A stretch of 64,000 bases of DNA from the NCBI RefSeq assembly GCF_021190915.1, contig NZ_JAIOAP010000014.1:161321-225320 (forward strand), in the 5' to 3' direction. Positions 42,933-52,065 of the stretch are shown here, in pieces (position 1 is the stretch's first letter; the number at the start of each line of letters is the position of its first letter). The position numbers and the translations under genes are program-made. The notes under the pieces are model-generated. The model did no database searches. It was not told the DNA's origin and was given only the letters and a program-made list of their open reading frames with translations. This DNA comes from Cohnella silvisoli (lineage in GTDB: Bacteria; Bacillota; Bacilli; Paenibacillales; Paenibacillaceae).

Positions 42933-42945
42933 CGTCCTAACGCAA

Positions 42946-43004
42946 CGATAGCATACCTTAGTTTAATCTTTCCCTGGGAAGATTACAACTTGGGTATGCT
43001 ATCG
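42946..43004. repeat. Long nested inverted repeat between parB and the desulfurase
   Basis: Perfect 12-bp arms (CGATAGCATACC/GGTATGCTATCG) enclose a second palindrome, AATCTTTCCC/TGGGAAGATT. There is no T-run on either strand, so a simple terminator is unlikely. The inner TTTCCCTGGGAA resembles the Noc site ATTTCCCGGGAAAT but has an odd centre. Confidence 0.7.
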
Positions 43005-43013
43005 CCTCACATA

Positions 43014-43868
43014 TTATGCCATCGCTTTTAGTAACTCTAGCAATCGTTCAAGATCGCTTTGCCCAAAGTAGGAAAGTTCTATTCTTCCCTTATCTTTGTT
43101 CGGCTTTATTCGGACGGTTGTTTGAAATTTCTCGCGCAGTGTTTCTTCTATTTCTTCGATAAACGGGTCCCGTTTTTTCGCCTTTGACTTCGTCTTTGCT
43201 TTCACGTTTGCTTTGGTTTCCGATTTCTGAACGGCTTCTTCCAGCTCGCGAACGCTCCACTCACCCGCAACGGTTTGTTTTACTAACTGCCGCCTTGCCG
43301 CATCATCTTTAATTCCGGCTAATGCGCGCGCGTGACCCATGGATAATGTTCCACGTGAAACATAATCCTTGATCTCGTCCGGGAGCGATAACAAGCGAAG
43401 AAAATTCGCGATATGCGAGCGGGACTTGCCGACCTTCAGCGAAAGTTCCTCTTGAGTAAGTTTGAATTGATTCATGATCGCTTGATAGGCAATTGCAACC
43501 TCTATCGAATTCAAATCCTCGCGCTGCACATTTTCTATTAATGCAATTTCCATCACTTGTTGATCGTTATACGCTCTTACGACTGCCGGGATTGTCACAT
43601 TACCTAGTAACTGGGATGCACGAAATCTTCTCTCGCCGGCTATGATCTCAAAACCTCTTAACGCTTGCCTTACAACGATAGGTTGGATGACCCCGTGCTC
43701 GCGGATAGATTCAGCCAACTCTTTAATGGCCTCTTCTTCGAAGGTTTTACGAGGTTGATAGGGATTAGCTCGCAGTTGCGTTAAAGGGATTTCAACGATC
43801 TTATCATCCTCTTTAATAGAAAGGGAGGTGATTAGCGCGTCCAATCCTTTACCTAGCCGCTTGCTCAT
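43014..43868 (-). CDS. parB: Chromosome-partitioning protein ParB (Spo0J)
   Basis: A 284-residue CTPase clamp that loads at parS. The N-terminal domain has LRANPYQPRKTF, the CTP-binding GERRFRAS and ENVQREDLN motifs; the HTH (about 115-175) includes LSLKVGKSRSHIANFLRLL. A basic linker (KAKTKSKAKKRD) leads to the C-terminal dimer domain. The ATG lies inside the parA 3' end (20-base overlap). The gene contains a parS site, as in Bacillus. Confidence 0.97.
   Translation of the reverse strand: MSKRLGKGLDALITSLSIKEDDKIVEIPLTQLRANPYQPRKTFEEEAIKELAESIREHGVIQPIVVRQALRGFEIIAGERRFRASQLLGNVTIPAVVRAYNDQQVMEIALIENVQREDLNSIEVAIAYQAIMNQFKLTQEELSLKVGKSRSHIANFLRLLSLPDEIKDYVSRGTLSMGHARALAGIKDDAARRQLVKQTVAGEWSVRELEEAVQKSETKANVKAKTKSKAKKRDPFIEEIEETLREKFQTTVRIKPNKDKGRIELSYFGQSDLERLLELLKAMA
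43347..43362. promoter_or_regulatory. parS site inside parB
   Basis: TGTTCCACGTGAAACA, a perfect match to the Bacillus parS consensus TGTTNCACGTGAAACA. ParB loads here. Bacillus subtilis also has a parS within spo0J. Confidence 0.97.
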
Positions 43869-44622
43869 ACGAAATCACTTCCTTCGCCAGCTCGAGATAA
43901 ACCTCGGCGCCTTTAGACTTTGGATCGTAAGTAATAATGGATTGACCATGAGATGGCGCTTCGCTAAGCCTTACATTACGCGGAATAACGGTCTGGTACA
44001 CCTTTTGTTGAAAATACTTTTTTACTTCTTCAATAACCTGAATACCCAAATTCGTCCTCGCATCGAACATCGTCAGCAGAACGCCTTCGATTTGCAGCGA
44101 AGTATTCAGATGTTTTTGGACGAGTCTGATCGAGTTTAGAAGCTGACTTAGTCCCTCCAACGCATAATACTCGCATTGAATCGGGATCAAAACAGAATCC
44201 GCTGCCGTCAACGAATTGATTGTGAGAATCCCCAGTGAAGGCGGACAATCGATCAATACATAATCAAACTCGGATCGCACTAGCGCCAATGCCTTCTTGA
44301 GTCGAATTTCACGGGACATAGTTGGCACTAACTCAATTTCCGCACCTGCCAATTGAATGGTTGCAGGTATGATCTTGAGATTGGGTATACTTGTATCCGC
44401 CACGGCTTGTTTAGGATGTACTTCGTTGATCAACACATCGTATATGCAATAATTGACGTCTGCTTTGTTGATTCCGATACCGCTCGTCGTGTTGCCTTGT
44501 GGATCGATATCAACGATAAGTACTTTTTTGCCTAGTGAAGCCAAGCATGCGCCAAGGTTAACCGATGTCGTTGTCTTACCAACACCACCCTTTTGATTGG
44601 CAATCGCAATAATTTTGGACAA
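43849..44622 (-). CDS. parA: Chromosome-partitioning ATPase ParA (Soj)
   Basis: A 257-residue ParA-type ATPase. It has the deviant Walker A KGGVGKTT (signature lysine included), Walker A' DIDPQGN and Walker B VLIDCPPSLG. ATP-dependent dimers bind DNA and DnaA and are released by ParB, so the protein couples origin segregation to replication control. It lies upstream of and overlaps parB. A gap of 113 bases separates it from noc. Confidence 0.97.
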   Translation of the reverse strand: MSKIIAIANQKGGVGKTTTSVNLGACLASLGKKVLIVDIDPQGNTTSGIGINKADVNYCIYDVLINEVHPKQAVADTSIPNLKIIPATIQLAGAEIELVPTMSREIRLKKALALVRSEFDYVLIDCPPSLGILTINSLTAADSVLIPIQCEYYALEGLSQLLNSIRLVQKHLNTSLQIEGVLLTMFDARTNLGIQVIEEVKKYFQQKVYQTVIPRNVRLSEAPSHGQSIITYDPKSKGAEVYLELAKEVISYEQAAR

Positions 44623-44735
44623 CCTAATTCACCTCAATGTTTATCGCCTACAGCGGACATTGCATTATACAACACTTACCCTCTATCCGCTCGCAGGTAA
44701 GCATTACTATGCGCCACATACGTCCCCACTTCGAT

Positions 44736-45551
44736 CTATCGTTTGGGGATCCGAATAATGATCTCGTAGTGATCCTCGCAATCCTTCTCGCTTGCTTTGA
44801 TCGGAATCCCCGACCCCGTAACCATATCTACGGATTGCCGTATCGTATTTAATGCCAGACGTACATCCTTGGTAAACGAGAAACGTTTCGTCTTCTGCGG
44901 TTTCGTAGCCTCTAACAGAAATGCGATTCTTGTTTCCGTTTGTTTAACATTCAGCTCTTTTTCAATGATTTCGCCTAGAAGTTTGTTTTGCATCTCTTCA
45001 TTTGGCAATGAAAGCAGCGCTCTGCCATGACGTTCAGTGATTTTTCTTTCGAACAACGCCGCTCTTACCGATTCACCTAATTGAAGCAAACGAATTTTAT
45101 TGGCGATCGTCGATTGGCTTTTGCCGAGTCGTTGTGCCAAGCTTTCTTGCGTCAATTGATGCAAATCGATTAGCTTCTGGTAGGCAATCGCCTCTTCCAA
45201 TGCAGTCAGACCCTCGCGTTGCAGGTTCTCGATCAGTGCCACTGAAGCAGCTTGGGAGTCGTTAATTTCTCTTATTATTGCGGGTATATGCTCCATACCC
45301 AGCTTCGTAACAGCTCTCCAACGACGCTCGCCGGCAATGATTTCGAATTTACCGTTACGAATTCTAACGACTATCGGTTGAATGACACCATGCGTCTTAA
45401 TCGTCTGACACAGTTCGTCAATCCGTTCATCATCAAATACGGATCGGGGTTGATAAGGACTTGGAACAATTTCCCGAACCGGGATTTGCTTGATTTCTTC
45501 CTGATTGCTACGGTCTGATAAGCCGAGCAGTCTTGAGAATGGCTCTTTCAT
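44736..45551 (-). CDS. noc: Nucleoid occlusion protein Noc
   Basis: A 271-residue ParB paralogue. It shares the ParB fold: VPSPYQPRSVFDDERIDEL, GERRWRA, ENLQREGLTALEEA and the HTH LAQRLGKSQSTIANKIRLL. Its position between rsmG and parA and its N-terminal amphipathic start (MKEPFSRLLGL) identify it as Noc, which binds its own sites and the membrane and blocks division over the nucleoid. No perfect Noc site is seen nearby. Confidence 0.94.
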   Translation of the reverse strand: MKEPFSRLLGLSDRSNQEEIKQIPVREIVPSPYQPRSVFDDERIDELCQTIKTHGVIQPIVVRIRNGKFEIIAGERRWRAVTKLGMEHIPAIIREINDSQAASVALIENLQREGLTALEEAIAYQKLIDLHQLTQESLAQRLGKSQSTIANKIRLLQLGESVRAALFERKITERHGRALLSLPNEEMQNKLLGEIIEKELNVKQTETRIAFLLEATKPQKTKRFSFTKDVRLALNTIRQSVDMVTGSGIPIKASEKDCEDHYEIIIRIPKR

Positions 45552-45611
45552 TTCTCTCGGATCACCACATTAAGTAGGATAGGACGGTTAGTTTTGTGTC
45601 CATAGTGACGA

Positions 45612-45656
45612 AAAAGCGCCGCCAATTCACGCCAGGTGGCGTATTTGCGGCACGCT
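45612..45656 (-). terminator. Terminator downstream of rsmG and the parS doublet
   Basis: Long hairpin, AAGCG(T)GCCGC with GCGGCGCTT and an inner ACGCC/GGCGT, followed on the minus strand by TTTTTCG. It lies about 100 bases after the parS doublet, before noc. Confidence 0.8.
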
Positions 45657-45767
45657 TATCTGATATTCTATTCTATTCGCCATTCCAACCCTATTCTCCT
45701 GCTTATGAAAAAACTTTCACGGCCTTCTAACCGTATCACAACTGCGCTCAAACCGGAAGCGTTAAAA

Positions 45768-45783
45768 TGTTCCACGTGAAACA
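45768..45783. promoter_or_regulatory. parS site (noc-rsmG intergenic, left)
   Basis: TGTTCCACGTGAAACA, identical to the parB copy. ParB loading site. Confidence 0.97.
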
Positions 45784-45803
45784 TAACTCTCACTTGAGAG
45801 TAA

Positions 45804-45819
45804 TGTTTCACGTGGAACA
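45804..45819. promoter_or_regulatory. parS site (noc-rsmG intergenic, right)
   Basis: TGTTTCACGTGGAACA, the exact reverse complement of the left site, 20 bases away. Confidence 0.97.
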
Positions 45820-45842
45820 TTGTAATTGATAAAGCGTATGGG

Positions 45843-46589
45843 TTACGAAGTAACTGTGTTCGGTTTAACTAGCGGTGATTTAATAGGGATCCCCGCTTTG
45901 CGAGGATATGCCGCGGGAGTTGGACTTTCCTTCATGCAAATGACTAAATGCCGTTCCGCGCCTTCAGAAGGCAGCGTTAATCTCTTCACGTCTTGGATTT
46001 TACCGTTTAATTTAGCCGCGCTATAACGACTTTCGTCCAGCTCTGCCGAGATGTCCGTTCCTTTCATCGCAATGAATAGTCCGCCAGTACGTACGAAAGG
46101 TAAGCAAAATTCGTTAAGCACCGAAAGTCTTGCAACTGCTCTAGCCGTTACGACATCGTAACAATCACGATGCTCTCTCTTTCTTGCGGCATCTTCCGCA
46201 CGGCTATGCAAGCATAATATTTTCGTTAGGCCCAGCTTTGAGGTTACTTCCCCGAGGAATTTAATCCTCTTCGCTAAAGCATCGATAATCGTAATTTGCA
46301 AATGAGGAAAAACAATAGCAAGCGGGATGGATGGGAACCCGGCACCCGATCCAATATCCGCTAATGAGCTTTGCTTGTCTAAAGGTATGACCCCGGCAAT
46401 GGTTAACGAATCGTAGAAATGCTTCTCGTACACCGCATCCCTCTCCGTAATGCCGGTTAAATTTATCTTCTCATTCCATTCGATAAGCAAGGAATAATAA
46501 GACTCGAATTGCGCCAATTGCCCTTCCGACAATGTGATGCCCAGTTTCTCTACCTGCTTCGTAAATTGCACTTGAATGGTGTCTATCAT
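45843..46589 (-). CDS. rsmG: 16S rRNA (guanine-N7)-methyltransferase RsmG (GidB)
   Basis: A 248-residue SAM-dependent enzyme that methylates N7 of a guanine in the 530 loop of 16S rRNA; its loss gives low-level streptomycin resistance. The SAM site is LADIGSGAGFPSIPLAI, followed by TIIDALAKRIKFL and VTARAVARL. The ATG overlaps the mnmG stop. Last gene of the rnpA-to-rsmG series. Confidence 0.96.
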   Translation of the reverse strand: MIDTIQVQFTKQVEKLGITLSEGQLAQFESYYSLLIEWNEKINLTGITERDAVYEKHFYDSLTIAGVIPLDKQSSLADIGSGAGFPSIPLAIVFPHLQITIIDALAKRIKFLGEVTSKLGLTKILCLHSRAEDAARKREHRDCYDVVTARAVARLSVLNEFCLPFVRTGGLFIAMKGTDISAELDESRYSAAKLNGKIQDVKRLTLPSEGAERHLVICMKESPTPAAYPRKAGIPIKSPLVKPNTVTS

Positions 46590-48487
46590 GATCCGTGGGC
46601 CGCCGCTGTTACACGATTATAATGTTCTAGATGAACGAGAAGAATCGATAAATCTGCCGGTGTCACCCCTGAAATCCTTGAAGCTTGGCCGATAGATAAC
46701 GGTCGAATTTTGCCGAGTTTTTGCTTAGCTTCGACCGCTAAACCATAAATAATGTCGTAATCGATATTGTCGGGTATGCGCTTTTTCTCCATTCGCTCCA
46801 TGCGATCGACTTGAATTTGTTGTTTCTCGATATATCCCGTATATTTGACCTGAATTTCGACTTGTTCCTTTATGTCATCCGACAGTTCGATTGGAGACGG
46901 TGTTAACGATTCCAGATGGCCATAAGTAAGCTCTGGGCGTCGAAGTAAAGTTAAACCATCCACCGTATTGCTAAGCGGGGCCGACTCCGCCTGCGCAAGC
47001 ATCGCTTGCACCGTTTCGTCAGGACGGAACTTCGTTTCCTTAAGCCGCTCAATCTCCGCTTCTACTCGCGTTCTCTTCTCAACAAATTTTTGATGACGCG
47101 CTTCCGTGATCAAACCAATTTCGAATCCAATTGGCGTTAGACGCAAATCCGCATTATCGTGGCGAAGCAATAGCCGATATTCTGCTCTAGACGTAAGAAG
47201 CCGGTAGGGCTCATTCGTCCCTTTCGTAACCAAATCATCAATCATGACGCCGATATAACCTTTCGAGCGATCAATAATAACCGGTTCGGCACCTTGGACT
47301 TTGCGCGCTGCATTAATTCCGGCCATTATCCCCTGTCCCGCGGCCTCCTCATAACCCGAGGTACCATTGATCTGGCCTGCTGTAAATAAGTTCTGCACGA
47401 TCTTCGTTTCCAATGAAGGCCACAACTGAGTTGGAATGACCGCATCATATTCTATGGCATAACCAGGACGCATCATCTCGACTTTTTCTAAACCCGGTAT
47501 GGATCGCAAAATGTCTATTTGAACCTCTTCCGGCATACTCGTGGAAAGGCCTTGCACGTAGTATTCCTTCGTGTTCCTACCCTCAGGCTCCAAGAAGATC
47601 TGATGCTTCGGTTTATCCGCAAAGCGGACGATTTTATCCTCTATAGACGGGCAATACCTAGGTCCCGTTCCTTCGATTAAACCCGAGAACATCGGTGCCC
47701 TGTACAAATTATCATTAATAATCTGGTGGGTTTCCTCGGAAGTGTACGTCAGCCAACAAGGAATTTGCTGCTCCGAGTGCGCCATATATCCCGTCTCGTA
47801 GGAAAAATATTTCGGCTTGTCATCTCCCGGCTGTATTTCCGTTTTGCTAAAGTCAATGGAATCCTCATGCACCCTCGGAGGGGTACCTGTTTTGAATCGC
47901 GCCAATTGAAATCCGCAGCGCTTCAATGCTTCCGACAGTTTAACTGCCGGCTGTTGGTTGTTCGGTCCGCTCTCATACATTAACTCACCAAGAATAACTT
48001 TGCCTCGCAAATAAGTACCGGTCGTAAGAACAACGGTTTTCGCTCCGTACTCTGCACCTGTCTTGGTAACAACGCCAACGCATGCTCCATCCTCGATCAT
48101 TAAATCTTCGACCAAACCTTGACGTAACGTGAGCCTTTCTTGCTGTTCAATCGTTTCTTTCATCTTATGCTGATACATAAATTTATCCGCTTGGGCTCTA
48201 AGCGCATGTACGGCCGGCCCTTTAGCTGTGTTCAGCATCCTCATTTGAATAAAGGTTTTATCTATATTTCGGCCCATCTCTCCGCCTAAAGCATCGATTT
48301 CCCTTACTACGTGACCTTTGGCAGGCCCGCCAACCGACGGATTACAGGGCATGAACGCAACCATATCCAGATTAATGGTCAACAAAAGCGTTTCGCAGCC
48401 CATGCGGGCTGCAGCTAATGCAGCCTCGCACCCCGCATGCCCGGCGCCGATAACAATAACATCATAATCTCCTGCACGGTAAGTCAT
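46586..48487 (-). CDS. mnmG: tRNA uridine 5-carboxymethylaminomethyl modification enzyme MnmG (GidA)
   Basis: A 633-residue FAD enzyme that with MnmE makes the cmnm5 group on wobble uridine-34. The dinucleotide fold is VIVIGAGHAGCEAA; further family motifs are MPCNPSVGGPAKGH, GTYLRGKVI and TGQINGTSGYEEAAGQG. The C-terminal domain binds MnmE and tRNA. It lies 32 bases after mnmE. Confidence 0.97.
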   Translation of the reverse strand: MTYRAGDYDVIVIGAGHAGCEAALAAARMGCETLLLTINLDMVAFMPCNPSVGGPAKGHVVREIDALGGEMGRNIDKTFIQMRMLNTAKGPAVHALRAQADKFMYQHKMKETIEQQERLTLRQGLVEDLMIEDGACVGVVTKTGAEYGAKTVVLTTGTYLRGKVILGELMYESGPNNQQPAVKLSEALKRCGFQLARFKTGTPPRVHEDSIDFSKTEIQPGDDKPKYFSYETGYMAHSEQQIPCWLTYTSEETHQIINDNLYRAPMFSGLIEGTGPRYCPSIEDKIVRFADKPKHQIFLEPEGRNTKEYYVQGLSTSMPEEVQIDILRSIPGLEKVEMMRPGYAIEYDAVIPTQLWPSLETKIVQNLFTAGQINGTSGYEEAAGQGIMAGINAARKVQGAEPVIIDRSKGYIGVMIDDLVTKGTNEPYRLLTSRAEYRLLLRHDNADLRLTPIGFEIGLITEARHQKFVEKRTRVEAEIERLKETKFRPDETVQAMLAQAESAPLSNTVDGLTLLRRPELTYGHLESLTPSPIELSDDIKEQVEIQVKYTGYIEKQQIQVDRMERMEKKRIPDNIDYDIIYGLAVEAKQKLGKIRPLSIGQASRISGVTPADLSILLVHLEHYNRVTAAAHGS

Positions 48488-48519
48488 GCTGATTCCCTCC
48501 TTGCTTTCTAATGAGTTTA

Positions 48520-49896
48520 TTATTTTCCAAGACAGAATTGTGAAAATATTTGATCGAGTAAGGAGTCTCCTGCCGCATCACCGAGTATATGGCCTAACGA
48601 TTCCCACGAGGCGGCAATATCGATCTGGATTAAATCGATCGGCACGCTTTCATACGAAGCCCTTATGGCATCTTCTAAAGATTGCTTCGTCTGATGCAAT
48701 AATGCAATGTGCCGTGCATTACTTACATAAGTAATATCCCCCGACTCTACCGCACCGCTGAAAAACATCCCGGAAACCGCCTTCTCCAACTGCTCGATGC
48801 CGCTTCCCTCTTTGGCTGACAAATACACAATACGTTCTTTGGCGTAATCCTGCTCGACTTCTTCGATAACCAGTTGTCCTGGCAAGTCAATTTTATTCAC
48901 GACAATAAGGGTCGAACGATCCTTCAGCTGTTTCAGAAGCTTTCTTTCATCATCGTGTAAAGGCTCATGATGGTTTAATACGAGTAAGATCAAATCCGCA
49001 TCGTTAAGGGCACCATGGGATCTTTCTACGCCAATCTGTTCCACCCGGTCACTGGTTTCCCGAATACCTGCTGTATCCAAGAGTCTCAGTGGGATACCGG
49101 ACAAGGAGATCGTTTCTTCTACAATATCGCGGGTCGTTCCCGGAATGTCCGTTACAATCGCTTTATTCTCGCGAGCTAGTGCGTTAAGCAAAGAGGATTT
49201 GCCTGCATTCGGACGGCCTGCGATGGCTGTCACAATACCTTCTCTTAGTATTTTGCCTTCGTTGGATTTTATTAAAAGCTCCTGTACTTGTTTCAATACC
49301 GAGCTGCAGTTGTCGCGAATAAGACCGGAAGACACGTCATCTACATCATGCTCCGGATAATCAATATTAACCTCAACATGTGCGAGTAATTCAATTAATT
49401 GCTGACGCATTGGAACGATTTGCTTAGATAAAGCTCCCTCGGCCTGCTTTCTCGCCACCTGGAAAGCACGGTCGGACTTCGATCGAATCAAGTCAATAAC
49501 CGCTTCAGCCTGCGCCAGATCAATTCGACCGTTCAGGAAAGCGCGCTTCGTAAATTCCCCGGGTTCCGCGAGCCGGGCGCCATGGCGCAAAACTAACTCC
49601 AAAACCGATTTAACCGCGACAATGCCGCCATGCGTGCTAATCTCTACAACATCCTCCGCCGTAAATGAGCGAGGGCCCTTCATGACCGTAACGAGTACTT
49701 CATCCAGCACATTATCATTATGCGGATCGACAATCCATCCATACTGAACCGTATGAGTGGGAACTTCTCGCAGATTTTGCTTGGATTTGAACACCTTTGC
49801 GACCGTGTTGATCGCATCCGGCCCGCTCACCCGAACGACAGCAATACTGCCTTCTCCTAAAGCCGTAGCGATCGCGGCAATCGTATCTTCACCCAT
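48520..49896 (-). CDS. mnmE: tRNA modification GTPase MnmE (TrmE)
   Basis: A 458-residue GTPase partner of MnmG, from the ATG at 49896 (product begins MGEDTIAAIATALG; GAGGG six bases upstream). It has the N-terminal formyl-THF-binding domain, a helical domain, and an inserted G domain with GRPNAGKSSLLN, DTAGIRE and NKID. It ends in CLGK, the conserved C-terminal Cys motif. An in-frame extension to 49977 is rejected because it would start inside the preceding terminator. Confidence 0.96.
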   Translation of the reverse strand: MGEDTIAAIATALGEGSIAVVRVSGPDAINTVAKVFKSKQNLREVPTHTVQYGWIVDPHNDNVLDEVLVTVMKGPRSFTAEDVVEISTHGGIVAVKSVLELVLRHGARLAEPGEFTKRAFLNGRIDLAQAEAVIDLIRSKSDRAFQVARKQAEGALSKQIVPMRQQLIELLAHVEVNIDYPEHDVDDVSSGLIRDNCSSVLKQVQELLIKSNEGKILREGIVTAIAGRPNAGKSSLLNALARENKAIVTDIPGTTRDIVEETISLSGIPLRLLDTAGIRETSDRVEQIGVERSHGALNDADLILLVLNHHEPLHDDERKLLKQLKDRSTLIVVNKIDLPGQLVIEEVEQDYAKERIVYLSAKEGSGIEQLEKAVSGMFFSGAVESGDITYVSNARHIALLHQTKQSLEDAIRASYESVPIDLIQIDIAASWESLGHILGDAAGDSLLDQIFSQFCLGK

Positions 49897-49928
49897 TCCT
49901 ATCCCTCTTTTTAATTCTTGTATCGTAC

Positions 49929-49967
49929 AAAAAAGGCAATGACCCCCAACGTTGCGGAAGCCATTGC
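49929..49967 (-). terminator. Terminator between jag and mnmE
   Basis: GCAATGG/CCATTGC-type arms around a GC-rich loop, followed on the minus strand by TTTTTTG. It ends the rpmH-rnpA-yidC-jag transcript. Confidence 0.8.
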
Positions 49968-49981
49968 GCGGTCTCATTCAT

Positions 49982-50599
49982 TTATCTTAAAGCAATTACA
50001 ATACGTCTGTTAGGTTCGTCCCCTTGACTGAAGGTCTTCACGCTCGGGTTAGCTTGCAGCCGTGCGTGAATGATCTTTCTTTCCTGCGAAGTCATAGGTT
50101 CAAGCACGATTTCTTTACGCGTGCGAATGACCCGCATCGCCATTCTCTCGGAGAGTGCCTCCAAAGTCTGACGACGGCGTTCACGAAATTGCTCGGCATC
50201 AAGCACGATACGAAGATGGTGATTCGAGTGGCGGTTAGCCACGATGTTCACCAGGTATTGAAGAGAATCCAAAGTCTGTCCACGTCGACCGATCAGAATG
50301 CCCAAGTCGGAACCCGTAATGTTAATCCGCACTGCATCATTCTCATCTACCCGTTCAACAGAAACGGTTAGTTCCATCGCTGCCGCAACCTCGCCTAGAA
50401 ACTGAATGGCTTCTTCAACGCCATCCGGCAGCAATTCCAACTCTACTTTTGCTTCTCTGACTCCGATGAGTCCGAACAGACCTTTACTGGCTTGTTCCAA
50501 TACCGTGATGTTCACTCGGTCTGCTTGCACGCCCCATTGGGCTAAACCGTTACGAACCGCATCTTCTACCGTTTTTCCTGATGCCAGGAGCTTTTTCAT
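49982..50599 (-). CDS. jag: RNA-binding protein Jag (KhpB)
   Basis: A 205-residue SpoIIIJ-associated protein. The Jag-N domain (about 1-55) is followed by a type II KH domain (GILIGRRGQTLDSLQYL) and an R3H domain (LEPMTSQERKIIHARL). With KhpA it binds many RNAs and affects cell elongation. The start overlaps the yidC stop by four bases. Confidence 0.95.
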   Translation of the reverse strand: MKKLLASGKTVEDAVRNGLAQWGVQADRVNITVLEQASKGLFGLIGVREAKVELELLPDGVEEAIQFLGEVAAAMELTVSVERVDENDAVRINITGSDLGILIGRRGQTLDSLQYLVNIVANRHSNHHLRIVLDAEQFRERRRQTLEALSERMAMRVIRTRKEIVLEPMTSQERKIIHARLQANPSVKTFSQGDEPNRRIVIALR

Positions 50600-51429
50600 T
50601 TGGCACGGGCCTCCTTGCCTTTACCTCTTGGCTTTTGCTTTTGATTTGGTTTTGGTTCATCGCCAGTTGGTTTAGGGGAACGCGCATACATGAAATAATT
50701 TTGCGTAATCGTGTAGATATTACTGTAAATCCAGTACAGCGGCAAAGCGATAGGGAAATTGATCGCCATTACGAAGATCATGACCGGGAAAATGTACATA
50801 AGCCCCTTCATCGGTCCGACCATCGGTTGTTGCGAAGCCATCATCCTCGACTGGATGAAAGTCGTCATTGCAGCAACGATTGGGATCAGATAGTAGTACC
50901 AGTGCCCTGCTTCGCTCGGGGAAACCCCCAGTTTCAATCCAATGAAGGTATGCTCACGAATGGCAATGTTCTTATTGATCGAACTATATAAAGCAATAAA
51001 AATCGGCATTTGAACGATCAGGGGCAAACACCCGGCCAAGGGATTAACTTGGTTCGTCTGGTACAGCTTCATCATTTCTTCTTGCTGTTTCTTAGGGTCA
51101 TCCTTGAATTTCTCGCGAACCTTCTTCATTTCCGGTTGAAGGGCTTGCATGGCTTTCGTATTCTTGTATTGTTTAATCATTAGAGGAAGAATTATCGTTC
51201 TTACAATAATGGTAAGCAATAGAATGGATAAACCGTATTCGCCGCCGAACCAATCCGCAAACTTATCTAACATTAGCGAGAACCAATAAACGACGTTCCT
51301 AGTCCACCAAGAATGGCTTTCCGACATTTCACCTGTCGTTATTGCCGTAGTAGCTGCAGTACAGCCCGTTAATAACGTCATCAGCGTCAACCCGCCGATA
51401 ACAATCCACCATTTGCGATTTCGCAACAA
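50596..51429 (-). CDS. yidC: Membrane protein insertase YidC (SpoIIIJ)
   Basis: A YidC/Oxa1 insertase of about 277 residues. I place the start at the TTG at 51429, where GGGGAG lies nine bases upstream, so the product begins with a lipoprotein signal ending LLTGC. A longer ATG start at 51504 has no ribosome site. Five membrane helices; the conserved positively charged groove Arg is in TIIVRTIILP, and MKKVREKFKDDPKKQQEEMM forms the cytoplasmic hairpin. It inserts membrane proteins; the SpoIIIJ form is needed in the forespore. Confidence 0.94.
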   Translation of the reverse strand: MLRNRKWWIVIGGLTLMTLLTGCTAATTAITTGEMSESHSWWTRNVVYWFSLMLDKFADWFGGEYGLSILLLTIIVRTIILPLMIKQYKNTKAMQALQPEMKKVREKFKDDPKKQQEEMMKLYQTNQVNPLAGCLPLIVQMPIFIALYSSINKNIAIREHTFIGLKLGVSPSEAGHWYYYLIPIVAAMTTFIQSRMMASQQPMVGPMKGLMYIFPVMIFVMAINFPIALPLYWIYSNIYTITQNYFMYARSPKPTGDEPKPNQKQKPRGKGKEARAK

Positions 51430-51573
51430 AACTGAAAACTCCCCTCTAAAAACCCGGCATGCCGAAATATTGTGTAACGGAAAAAAACCTGTACATACGC
51501 ACACTCATACAAGTCCACTATACCATAAGAAGAAAGGCAAAGAAAAGCAAAGGCTTATCCGGTTAGAACACGC

Positions 51574-51996
51574 TTACTTGCCCTGTTTTCCATTACGGTT
51601 ATTCGGACGATTTCCACGGGAAGACGAATGCGGTGTTCCCCCGATATTCGGACTGGATCCTTTAATAAGCCCTGATTTCCGGAGAACATGAAGAATGCTG
51701 CCTTCCATCTCTTTATAAGGAAGAGAAAGCGCCGGTTTGCGCACGATCAGGATTAAATCGGTATCTTCTATAAGCTTAGCCGCATTCAATCGGATAATTT
51801 CTTTCACCATTCGTCTCAATCGGTTTCTTACGACGGCTCCTCCCAGCTTGCTGCTGGCGGAAACGCCCATGCGAAAAGATCCCCTCTGCGAGCGCCTGCG
51901 CCAATAAACCACAAATTGCGAGTTGGCAAACGAACGACCGTATCGGTAGACAACGTTAAAATCTTCTCTTTTCCGAAGGCGCAGCTTCCTATGCAT
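51574..51996 (-). CDS. rnpA: Ribonuclease P protein component
   Basis: A 140-residue protein from the ATG at 51996 (product begins MHRKLRLRKREDFN; GGAG nine bases upstream). It has the RNR motif NRLRRMVKEIIR and the conserved basic face RRRSQRGSFRMG. With the catalytic RNA it matures tRNA 5' ends. A basic, Gly/Asn-rich tail of about 25 residues extends the usual length (about 115). It lies about 70 bases after rpmH. Confidence 0.96.
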   Translation of the reverse strand: MHRKLRLRKREDFNVVYRYGRSFANSQFVVYWRRRSQRGSFRMGVSASSKLGGAVVRNRLRRMVKEIIRLNAAKLIEDTDLILIVRKPALSLPYKEMEGSILHVLRKSGLIKGSSPNIGGTPHSSSRGNRPNNRNGKQGK

Positions 51997-52065
51997 CCTA
52001 CACCGCTCCATCTATCCGGAAATATTCTAATGAAAAAAAGACCACCCGAAGTGGTCTTTCGCAAA

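Larger units (their letters stand above)
45764..45823 (-). terminator. Palindrome of two parS sites; possible rsmG terminator
   Basis: The two parS sites and the ACTCTCA/TGAGAGT between them form one 52-base palindrome with few mismatches. Read on the minus strand after the rsmG stop it would be a very stable RNA hairpin followed by TTTTAA. Confidence 0.5.

Noticed and set aside
42965..42984. Noc binding site
   Set aside because: TTTCCCTGGGAAG has an odd centre and two differences from ATTTCCCGGGAAAT, so I treat it only as a resemblance.
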